Shown here in pieces: positions 56,481-64,000 of a stretch of DNA of 64,000 nucleotides (positions within the stretch are counted from its first letter, which is position 1; the number at the start of each line of letters is the position of its first letter). Source of the DNA: Topomyia yanbarensis (lineage: Eukaryota > Arthropoda > Insecta > Diptera > Culicidae); NCBI RefSeq assembly GCF_030247195.1, contig NC_080671.1, positions 411,380,044-411,444,043 of the forward strand, given 5' to 3'. The translations under genes were made by a program, and so were the position numbers. The notes under the pieces were generated by a model. It was given only the letters and a program-made list of their open reading frames with translations, ran no database searches and was not told the origin of the DNA.

Positions 56481-57196
56481 TCTGCAATGAGTTACTCTCT
56501 GTTTACTTTCTCTTCTGTTAATAATTCGGTCGCTTTAACATTTATCCCTCAACTCTTTGCATAATATGCTAGCCAAAAATCACCGTCTTTCGATCTGTAC
56601 TGTAAAATAAGTGAAAAGTCATCATTGCTTCGGCTACCTTCGAGAGAGATAGACGTGTTTTCTGCTATCGTCTGCTCGTTGTGAGTTTGGTTCGTGGTAC
56701 GTTGCCCTTTCGGGACAGTTTTGAGCGGTAGTGGTGTTGGCATCGCGTTGGTTTTCTCCCGCGCAATTCGTTTGCGTGGTTGTAACGCGTCGGTTCGGCA
56801 AGACCGTTAGTGCACAGTGCTGGTTGTGTGAGTTTTGTGTCGGGCGGTGGGTGGAGACGGCGTCTTCGCTTTCCGTCAGCGATAGTGTTTCGGCGGCAGC
56901 TTGGTTGTGCTGTGGAGACATCGATAGGCGGCGCGGCGTTATTTTGCTTGTGGTGGTGACGCTACACATTTCAGGCGGGAGCCAGTAAGCAAAGCAGTAG
57001 AAGTCAGCAGCGGTGTTGCAGCGTAGGCTGATTGGACTGCGTTGGGCGTCTTGACTTTTCGCGCCATTCAGCAGGCGCTTCATTGAGCAGCAGAAAAGTT
57101 AAGTTTTTATCTTTTATTTTATTATCTCCTCATCTTTGATTGTATCTGATTTTCTTAATAAAATTTTTATTTGTGACGGTAACACCTGCCGTCCCA

Positions 57197-58639
57197 ATGT
57201 CTGACGAGGACGACATGGGCGTCACTCCCCTGATTAACCCAACCGGTGCAATACCGAAAATTCAAAACTCTAACCAAAACTCTTCTTTCCCCCTACCTCC
57301 CCTGATTCCCTTGGGTTTGGGTACTGGTTCTGGAACGGGTTTAGGTACGGGTTCGGGTAGTGGTACTGGTGGTACCAGTTACAATAACATCGTCCCTAAC
57401 CATGCTCCGCGCGTTCGACAATATAATGACCGCCCAGGCGATCGATTCGTGGTCTATTTCCGGCCAAAAGGAAAACCTCTGAGGGTCTCCCAAATTAGTA
57501 AGAGCTTGACTGCCAATTTCTCTAGCGTGCGCGAAATTATTAAAGTCAACGCGAATAAACTTCGTGTCGTGCTCTCAGATCGGAAACAGGCCAACACAAT
57601 AGTTAATGATCCACGCTTTAATATTGAATATCGCGTGTACATTCCGGCCAACGTAGTCGAAATAGATGGCGTTGTAACGGAAGAATCATTAACTTCCGCC
57701 GACCTAATGAATGGTGTGGGAATTTTTAGAGCCCAAACCCTTCTGCAGGTTAAGATACTAGAAGTTAAACAGTTGTACTCAGTATCAGGCACAGGCGATA
57801 CAAAAGTTTACACTCCTTCGAGATCATTTCGACTGACATTTGAAGGGGCTGCACTACCAAACTACGTACTTTTGGACAAGCTACGACTTCCAGTCCGCAT
57901 GTATGTACCCAAAATAATGAGCTGCACTAATTGTAAACAGCTGGGACACACAAATACCTACTGTTGCAACAAAGTGAAGTGTTCAAAGTGCGGAGAAGCA
58001 CACAACGATGACACATGTACAAAGGAGGCTGAAAAATGCCTTCTTTGTGGTGGCATCCCTCACTCTACACATGATTGTCCGACATACAAACTACGTTCTG
58101 ATAAGCTTAAGCGTTCCACGAAAGAGCGATCCAAACGCACTTTTGCGGAAATTCTAAAAGCATCGAATCCGAACCCCATACCGTTGCAAAACACATTCTC
58201 AGATTTATCTGACGATGATGGATGTAGCTCGGAAGGGGACACCGATTATGTACCTACTGTCGGTGCCAAAAGGAAGAGAAGTGCTGCCTTCTCCCAGAAG
58301 CTCCCACGCAAAAAAGGGCGGACACCGGCCAAGCCATCTACCTCAAAAAAGCCATCGACAAATAAACTAGCAGCCCCTGGTTTCCAAATTCAAGGCAAGG
58401 ACTTTCCGAGTCTTCCAACTGAAAATAAAAATCGCAGCGCTCGACCACAGCAGGAGAAAAAGACTGACACAGGTCTGATCTCCTTCAAAACAATTGTAGA
58501 ATGGATTTTCAATGTTTTTGATATTCCGACGCAATTCAAGAGTATTATTTCTGCCTGGCTTCCAACTATTAGTGATTTTGCTAAGCAACTAGTCGCTAAA
58601 TGGCCCCTCCTGTCTTCACTAATCAGTTTCGATGGCTAA
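57197..58639 (+). CDS. I-type element 2 ORF1 (RNA-binding gag-like protein)
   Basis: 480 residues from ATG 57197 (MSDEDDMGV). The frame is also open to 57140, but those residues are hydrophobic and not shared with element 1. Residues 50-75 are a Gly/Thr/Ser repeat (GTGSGTGLGTGSGSGTGG) absent from element 1. A conserved domain follows (YFRPKGKPLRVSQISKSLTA; VVEIDGVVTEE). Three Cys-His knuckles lie at about 255-310 (CTNCKQLGHTNTYC, CSKCGEAHNDDTC, CLLCGGIPHSTHDC). A basic tail has GAKRKRSAAFSQKLPRKKG, a possible nuclear-localisation signal. It ends FDG and overlaps ORF2 by ATGGCTAA. Confidence 0.9.
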   Translation: MSDEDDMGVTPLINPTGAIPKIQNSNQNSSFPLPPLIPLGLGTGSGTGLGTGSGSGTGGTSYNNIVPNHAPRVRQYNDRPGDRFVVYFRPKGKPLRVSQISKSLTANFSSVREIIKVNANKLRVVLSDRKQANTIVNDPRFNIEYRVYIPANVVEIDGVVTEESLTSADLMNGVGIFRAQTLLQVKILEVKQLYSVSGTGDTKVYTPSRSFRLTFEGAALPNYVLLDKLRLPVRMYVPKIMSCTNCKQLGHTNTYCCNKVKCSKCGEAHNDDTCTKEAEKCLLCGGIPHSTHDCPTYKLRSDKLKRSTKERSKRTFAEILKASNPNPIPLQNTFSDLSDDDGCSSEGDTDYVPTVGAKRKRSAAFSQKLPRKKGRTPAKPSTSKKPSTNKLAAPGFQIQGKDFPSLPTENKNRSARPQQEKKTDTGLISFKTIVEWIFNVFDIPTQFKSIISAWLPTISDFAKQLVAKWPLLSSLISFDG

Positions 58640-61600
58640 TACGTCGAACAGTATTAAGAATACCGTCATAATACAATGGAACAGTAGAAGCCTCATCCCA
58701 AAATTAGACACATTCAAGCAACTTCTGCACCACACACATTGTGACATTTTTGCAATTTCTGAAACATGGCTTCGGCCCGATTATACTTTAAACTTTCGTG
58801 ACTTCAATATTATTAGACTAGATAGGGACGATCATCATGGAGGAGTACTTTTGGGAATACGAAAATGTTACTCCTTTTATAGAGTCAACCCTCCTGCCTT
58901 CACAGGTATTGAAGTGGTGGCCTGTCAAATACAGATCAACGGAAGAGACCTATGCGTTGCATCAGTTTATATCCCACCTAGAGCCCCGATAAACTTCCAG
59001 CAGCTCAAAGGTATAACTGAAGCTCTCCCTGCGCCCCGCTTAATCTTAGGGGACTTCAATTCACATGGTCTCGCTTGGGGGGAGTCTTACGATGATAATC
59101 GTGCCCCTCTCATCTCTGACCTTTGTGATGAGTTCAGCATGGCCATCCTGAATACTAAGGAAGCCACAAGAGTCCCAGCCCCTCCAGCTCGAGCAAGTAG
59201 GTTGGACCTCTCTCTATGCTCGAACTCACTGTCGCTTGATTGTACTTGGAAAGTTATTCAAGACCCTCACGGCAGCGACCATTTGCCGATCGCTATTTAT
59301 ATTTCCAATGGACCCAGTCCAGCGGAGCCAGTAGGTATTTCGTATGACCTTACACGTAATATTGACTGGAAGAAATATGCGGAATCGGTAGCAAGGACAA
59401 TTGAGTCTACTGCAGTTATGTCACCATTGGACGAGTATAACTTCCTCGTCAGCCTATTTTACGACAGTGCAGTTAAAGCTCAAACTAAGCACTTCCGTGA
59501 AAACACCTTTCATGCACGCCCCCCAAACCGATGGTGGGACAAAGAATGCTCGGAATTGTATGAAAAAAAATCTAATGCATACTACAAATGGCGTCGAGAA
59601 GGCAAGCAAGAACTTCGTGCCGAATATACCTCACTTGAGCGTAGGCTGAAAAACCTTATTAAAGCAAAAAAGAGAGGTTTTTGGCGTCATTTTGTGGAAG
59701 GCTTATCAAAAGAGACTTCAATGAGTACTCTTTGGAAGACAGCCAGAAACATGCGTAATCGGTCAACGACAAATGAGGATGTTGGATATTCAGACCGCTG
59801 GATCTTTGACTTTGCTAAAAAGGTATGTCCAGATTCGGTCCCCGCACAAGAATTCTCCCGAGATACTTCAAATGACACCAAGCTTTCTTTCTCGATGGTG
59901 GACTTTTCAATAGCTCTACTATCGTGTAACAATAATGCCCCGGGGCCGGATAACATCAAGTTTGCCCTGCTCAAAAACTTGCCTGACTCGGCTAAGAAAC
60001 GCTTGTTGAATTTATTCAACTGTTTCCTCGAACAAAACATTGTTCCGCACGAGTGGAGACAAGTTAAAGTCGTTGCTATCCAGAAGCCTGGTAAACCAGC
60101 TTCAGACCATCATTCGTATCGACCAATTTCTATGTTGTCCTGCATACGAAAGTTGCTCGAGAAAATGATCCTTCGTCATCTTGACAACTGGGCCGAAGCA
60201 AACCAGTTGCTCTCGGAAACACAGTTCGGTTTTCGCCGAGGCAAAGGAACAAACGACTGTCTAGCGCTGCTCACAACGGAGGTGGACATCGCTTTCGCCA
60301 AACGTCAACAGATGACCTCGGTTTTTCTGGACATTAAAGGAGCGTTTGATTCAGTTTCCATCGATGTCCTGTCAGAGAAACTTCACCGTAGTGGTCTTTC
60401 ACCCAAGCTGAACAATTTCTTAACCAACTTGCTACGTGAAAAACACATGAGTTTTGCGCACGGTTCTTCGTCGACGTTGAGATTTAGCTACTCGGGTCTC
60501 CCCCAGGGTTCATGCCTTAGCCCACTTCTGTACAATATTTATGTCAGCAGTATTGATGATTGCCTGACATGTAATTGCACATTGAGGCAGCTTGCAGACG
60601 ATGGCGTAGTGTCGGTAGTAGGCACGAACGGCAAAGATATGCAAAAGCCTCTGCAAGACACCCTAGACAATTTATCTGTCTGGGCTAACGACCTGGGCAT
60701 TGAATTTTCGGTGGAAAAGACAGAGATGGTTATTTTCTCGAAAAAACGCGATCCCGCTAAATTCCAGCTTCTGCTAGATGGCAAACCAATTACCCATTCG
60801 ATGTTTTTCAAATACCTAGGGATCTTTTTCGATTCCAAAGGCACATGGGGTAAACATATTGGTTACCTGAAACAAAAGTGCCAGCAGCGAGTAAATTTTC
60901 TTCGCTCTATTACTGGAACTTGGTGGGGTGCTCATCCTCTCGATTTGATCAGATTGTATAAAACAACTATCTTATCGGTGATTGAGTACGGAAGCTTTTG
61001 TTTCAGATCCGCTGCCAAAACACACATCCTTCAGTTAGAAAGAATTCAGTATCGGTGTTTACGTGTAGCTTTGTGCTGCATGCATTCTACTCATACGATG
61101 AGCCTTGAGGTAATAGCTGGAGTGCTACCTCTTGCCGAACGGTTCTATGAGCTCTCACTTCGACTTCTGATACGCAGTGAAGTAATGAATCCGCTCGTAA
61201 TCAACAATTTCGAAGCGCTGCACAGTTTAGAAGTGCATACAAAGCGCATGTTCCCTTATTACGACTACTTAACGCTACCTAGTCCATCAAAAATAAATCC
61301 TGCTGAAAATATCCCACTGCATTTTAACAACCCACAGATTACTTTTGATCTAACCATGAAACATTTCACACAAGGTATCCCTGATCACCTGCGACCGTCG
61401 ATTATACCAGCTATTTTTTCGGCTAACTATAATCATATCGATCAAGACAAACAATTCTTCACCGATGGATCAAGTATTGATGGATCAACAGGTTTCGGAG
61501 TATTCAACGTGAATCATAGTGTTTTTCGCAAATTGGAAGAGCCATGTAGTGTGTATGTTGCAGAGCTGGCAGCAATACATTGTGCTCTTGGCCTAGTAGA

Positions 61601-62315
61601 GGTTCTGCCTTCTGCCAAATACTTTATTTTTTCGGACAGCCTCAGCTCTATTGAAGCTCTCCAATCAATGAAACCGACCAAGTACCCTTCGCATTTTCTG
61701 TTGGAAATACGAAGGAGTCTTCGTGCTTTGGTCGACCAGTCATTCCACGTGACATTTGTGTGGGTCCCGGCCCATTGCTCAATACAGGGCAATGAAAAAG
61801 CAGACGAACTCGCCAAAAAAGGTGCAACCGAAGGCAATGTCCTCGAAAGGCCTATCACGTACAGCGAATACCTCAACTTCCCTCGGCAAAAGGCCCTTGC
61901 TGCCTGGCAAACGAGATGGACAATGGGCGATAAAGGGCGGTGGTTGTATTCTATTGTCCCAAAGGTTTCAACTAAACCTTGGTTTAAAAGTTTCGATCTA
62001 CCAAGAGACTTTATTCGTTTCGCGTCAAGACTAATGTCAAATCACTACAATAGTAATACTCACCACTCACGTATAGGACTTGCCGAGAGCGCCCTTTGTG
62101 ATTGTGGTAAAGGCTACCAAGATATTGACCATATCGTCTGGTCGTGCTCAGAGCCTGGCTCCGACCATCGTGAAGCCAGAGAAAAACTCAATAGAGTTCT
62201 ACAAGCGCAAGGAAGGCCGCCCGATATGCCAATTCGGGACGCCCTGGCAACTCGAGACCCCCAAACCCTTTTACCCATATATCTCTTCCTCAAGTCGATT
62301 AATGTGAATCTATAA
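58632..62315 (+). CDS. I-type element 2 ORF2 (endonuclease, RT, RNase H)
   Basis: 1227 residues from ATG 58632. Endonuclease: Asn17 in QWNSRS, Glu44 in SETWL, VYIPP near 112, GDFNSHG near 140, PHGSDHLPI near 215. RT about 450-750: KVVAIQKPGKP, YRPISMLSCIRKLLEKMI, FGFRRGKGTND, FLDIKGAFDSVSIDVL, SGLPQGSCLSPLLYNIY and LADDGVV near 654-660. RNase H about 940-1065: FFTDGSSIDGS, VAELAAIHCAL, SDSLSSIEAL, WVPAHCSIQGNEKADELAK. A C-terminal Cys-His motif follows (CDCGKGYQDIDHIVWSC). No lesions. The product nicks target DNA and copies the element RNA in place. LADD replaces the usual YADD or FADD, as in element 1, so it is a family trait rather than a mutation. Confidence 0.93.
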   Translation: MANTSNSIKNTVIIQWNSRSLIPKLDTFKQLLHHTHCDIFAISETWLRPDYTLNFRDFNIIRLDRDDHHGGVLLGIRKCYSFYRVNPPAFTGIEVVACQIQINGRDLCVASVYIPPRAPINFQQLKGITEALPAPRLILGDFNSHGLAWGESYDDNRAPLISDLCDEFSMAILNTKEATRVPAPPARASRLDLSLCSNSLSLDCTWKVIQDPHGSDHLPIAIYISNGPSPAEPVGISYDLTRNIDWKKYAESVARTIESTAVMSPLDEYNFLVSLFYDSAVKAQTKHFRENTFHARPPNRWWDKECSELYEKKSNAYYKWRREGKQELRAEYTSLERRLKNLIKAKKRGFWRHFVEGLSKETSMSTLWKTARNMRNRSTTNEDVGYSDRWIFDFAKKVCPDSVPAQEFSRDTSNDTKLSFSMVDFSIALLSCNNNAPGPDNIKFALLKNLPDSAKKRLLNLFNCFLEQNIVPHEWRQVKVVAIQKPGKPASDHHSYRPISMLSCIRKLLEKMILRHLDNWAEANQLLSETQFGFRRGKGTNDCLALLTTEVDIAFAKRQQMTSVFLDIKGAFDSVSIDVLSEKLHRSGLSPKLNNFLTNLLREKHMSFAHGSSSTLRFSYSGLPQGSCLSPLLYNIYVSSIDDCLTCNCTLRQLADDGVVSVVGTNGKDMQKPLQDTLDNLSVWANDLGIEFSVEKTEMVIFSKKRDPAKFQLLLDGKPITHSMFFKYLGIFFDSKGTWGKHIGYLKQKCQQRVNFLRSITGTWWGAHPLDLIRLYKTTILSVIEYGSFCFRSAAKTHILQLERIQYRCLRVALCCMHSTHTMSLEVIAGVLPLAERFYELSLRLLIRSEVMNPLVINNFEALHSLEVHTKRMFPYYDYLTLPSPSKINPAENIPLHFNNPQITFDLTMKHFTQGIPDHLRPSIIPAIFSANYNHIDQDKQFFTDGSSIDGSTGFGVFNVNHSVFRKLEEPCSVYVAELAAIHCALGLVEVLPSAKYFIFSDSLSSIEALQSMKPTKYPSHFLLEIRRSLRALVDQSFHVTFVWVPAHCSIQGNEKADELAKKGATEGNVLERPITYSEYLNFPRQKALAAWQTRWTMGDKGRWLYSIVPKVSTKPWFKSFDLPRDFIRFASRLMSNHYNSNTHHSRIGLAESALCDCGKGYQDIDHIVWSCSEPGSDHREAREKLNRVLQAQGRPPDMPIRDALATRDPQTLLPIYLFLKSINVNL

Positions 62316-62401
62316 TGTTTTGTTTTTCTTATACTAGTTATACTTAGCAATGTATCACAATTCATCAGCAGATATCTACATCAAGTACCCCTTCTCCCCA
62401 G

Positions 62402-62439
62402 TTCTCGTTACAGACATTTTGACTGTAACGAGAACTGGG
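62402..62439 (+). other. Hairpin in element 2 3' UTR
   Basis: TCTCGTTACAG and CTGTAACGAGA are perfect complements about 11 bases apart, embedded in longer complementary ends (CCAGTTCTCGTTACAG and CTGTAACGAGAACTGG; 16-bp stem). A 3'-UTR stem-loop can act as the recognition structure for target-primed reverse transcription in some non-LTR families. This role is an inference. Confidence 0.7.
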
Positions 62440-62869
62440 ATTTCCTTGTTGCAGATACACCATCCGTCACGAGATTCGACGTCGGCGCGCACGAGGGAGT
62501 TGCGCCATACCACCCAACGAGCGATCCATCCCAAGGACCACCAATCAGCGTAATGGACCACCGGTTGCTGCCACACCTGCCAGGAAGAAAAGCGGACGAT
62601 TCGATAAGCGGACGCGCCACCTAGATACACGTCATGACCCACAGACCAGCAACTATATTATTTCTTATATTTTATAATATATTGTAATGATACTCCGGCT
62701 CATTAACACCGAAAGGCTCCCGAGCCAACCAAATAAAGTCGAAGGAAAAAAAAAAAAAGTGAAAAGTGTTATAGTGACGCCGTAAAAATCGAAAGAGAAA
62801 GTAAACAAAGAGAGTAACTCATTGTAGATATGTCGTTTTGAATAAAAGCTCTAGAATTAGCTGTTTGTT

Positions 62870-63010
62870 CACACGTTTTTGTCAGAGTTGGTGCAATCAA
62901 ACCATCACTAACACCACCGTACGAAGGCCCCTACAGAGTACTACGACGCACAGGGGAGTATTTGACCGAAAAAGCTGGCCGAAAGTCAAATTTTCAAAAA
63001 CCGTTATCAA
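62870..63010 (+). pseudogene. Ty3/gypsy-type pol, C-terminal remnant
   Basis: Reads CSHVFVRVGAIKPSLTPPYE then GPYRVLRRTGEYLT, the usual C-terminal end of gypsy integrase. It continues the frame lost at about 56470. It decays after GEYLT; no LTR is recognised downstream. Confidence 0.8.
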
Positions 63011-64000
63011 GGACATTATATTATATCATGATATTCCCTAGTAATTAGATGGCAACCGCTCTGCATGTATTTACTAAAGTTTGGCAACGCTGTTAACTGT
63101 CCAAGGTAGGGGTTTTTAATACTCCAGACTGATCTAAAGTTGCGCGTGGAAACAAAATCTTCCAAACATTAGTGATTCGAATTGTTCCGATTCAAATATT
63201 CTATGTTTTTAATAAACCAAGGTCAGGGTCATATTTTGGTGTAGATGGATCCATAGACTTTAAAAAATATTAGTCTCATTCAACTTAAATACAAAGAAAA
63301 AAATCCGCCATTTTCTCACTTTTTAAAATTTAAAAAGTTCATGTTCCCAATCCATCCCAGTGAAAACTCTTGTGCCCTGATTAAGTTTAACCCAAATACT
63401 ACTAGATCGGCGAAAAAAAACTTGCACATAATTGCTCCATTTTGAATGTGAGATAATTTAAAAATTAGACATTTTTGACATTTTTCCTAATTTTATATAG
63501 TGTCCTACGTAATTTCAAAACACGAACTGCTAGATGTTTAAGAAAGGAAAATAAATTAATAGTTTTACAAATTATTATTTTATAATACTTGACTTATGTA
63601 ATATCACATGTATCTACGGATTCGTACAGTTTGTATTAACATTGTACAGAACACAGTTGAGCAGCTTGCGATTCAAAAAACGAACTTTATGACTTGCGAG
63701 GGTTTAGTTTACAACAAATTTTGTGTCATGAGAATATTATGTAATACACTTGTAAATATTACAAGCAGTATTGTATACCAATCATACAATGACTTATAGC
63801 TTCATTGAGCCTGAAATTATTTTTATCAGAAGTCATTTGGCTAAACGAGGTCGAATAATACCTCGGATTAAATTCGCTCAAAAGTCTTCATTTTATTTAG
63901 TTGACAGAGTTCTAACAGAGAATGCCTCACATATTGTGAAACAAGCCCAAGGAAAAATTAGGATCGAGACGGTTCAATAAGTTGTCCCAGAAAAACTCAA
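63011..64000. other. Gene-free AT-rich DNA at window end
   Basis: Short frames at 63608-63799 and 63771-63980 show no domain. No receptor C-terminal exon is found here. No LTR pair is seen for the gypsy remnant. Confidence 0.4.

Larger units (their letters stand above)
56620..62758 (+). mobile_element. Full-length I-type non-LTR retrotransposon, element 2
   Basis: Bounded by a target duplication GTGAAAAGT at 56611-56619 and 62759-62767 (possibly AA longer), with a 13-A tail at 62746-62758. The order is a 577-bp 5' UTR, ORF1, ORF2 and a 3' UTR of about 443 bp. It is the same clade as element 1 but a different family: proteins align throughout, while both UTRs are unrelated by eye. An inverted repeat near 62402-62439 (AGTTCTCGTTACAGACATTT and TGACTGTAACGAGAACTGGG) forms a strong hairpin in the 3' UTR. 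Both ORFs are intact. Confidence 0.92.
56474..62850. mobile_element. MITE of about 230 bp split by I-type element 2
   Basis: Left arm 56474-56619 and right arm 62768-62850 carry long imperfect inverted repeats. The left has CAATGAGTTACTCTCTGTTT and the right the complement of CAATGAGTTACTCTCTTTGT. The matches extend over about 80 bp. Joined, they make about 230 bp. The element sits in the gypsy pol frame, between KEFLS (left) and CSHVFVRVGAIKPS (right). Its own target duplication is not clean. Confidence 0.75.

Noticed and set aside
36777..64000. A shared C-terminal gustatory receptor exon downstream of the first exons
   Set aside because: I read plus-strand frames in the non-transposon intervals and found no TYhhhhhQF-type ending or phase-2 acceptor with receptor-like sequence.

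Overview
The window looks like a gene-poor, transposon-dense stretch of a mosquito nuclear genome. The evidence is indirect: AT-rich DNA, DD37E mariner-like elements of the kind known from mosquitoes, R1-, I- and CR1/Jockey-type non-LTR retrotransposons, many small TIR elements, and insect chemoreceptor exons. A culicine (Aedes-like) mosquito is my best guess; the species cannot be fixed from sequence alone. I see no tRNA, rRNA or CRISPR feature.

Host content: I can support only one kind of host coding sequence, five plus-strand N-terminal exon units of insect gustatory receptors (Gr), at 5995-6635, 7152-7825, 20841-21523 (with a 60-bp intron that has no stop codon), 21767-24424 (split by a transposon) and 36121-36776 (with a 66-bp intron). 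Each ends after the second base of an Arg codon in an AG|GT donor (phase 2), and no C-terminal receptor exon follows any of them in the window. The simplest reading is one alternatively spliced Gr locus. Its alternative first exons would be joined to shared C-terminal exons lying beyond 64 kb.

Transposons, left to right. 1-5 kb: a minisatellite bounded by TIRs, a decayed I-type ORF2 relic (minus), a dead DD37E mariner copy, and a decayed I-type ORF1 relic. 8-15 kb: interspersed repeats, a foldback element nested in another foldback element, and a second dead DD37E mariner copy. 16.5-18.9 kb: a hAT-type element with a perfect 8-bp duplication that carries a CR1/Jockey-type RT fragment. 19.2-19.7 kb: a TTAA MITE. 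22.3-24.3 kb: a 2015-bp hAT-type insertion inside a Gr exon. 24.9-26 kb: a tandem repeat of about 336 bp. 27.6-35 kb: two decayed R1-clade elements in the same (minus) orientation. 37-41.4 kb: a 3'-UTR-only I-type copy and several MITEs. 41.4-44.4 kb: a decayed CR1/Jockey-type element (minus).

45-63 kb is a set of nested insertions. A full-length I-type element (46538-52700, 13-bp duplication) lies inside what looks like a hAT-type element. This is followed by a decayed Ty3/gypsy pol (53.3-56.5 kb, continuing at 62.87 kb). The gypsy copy is interrupted by one MITE in the integrase and by a second MITE, which was itself split by a second full-length I-type element (56620-62758, 9-bp duplication). 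Both I-type elements keep complete ORF1 and ORF2, which overlap by the same eight bases, ATGGCTAA. They are the only apparently intact autonomous elements here.

All family assignments come from reading motifs and comparing segments by eye; no alignment or database search was run.
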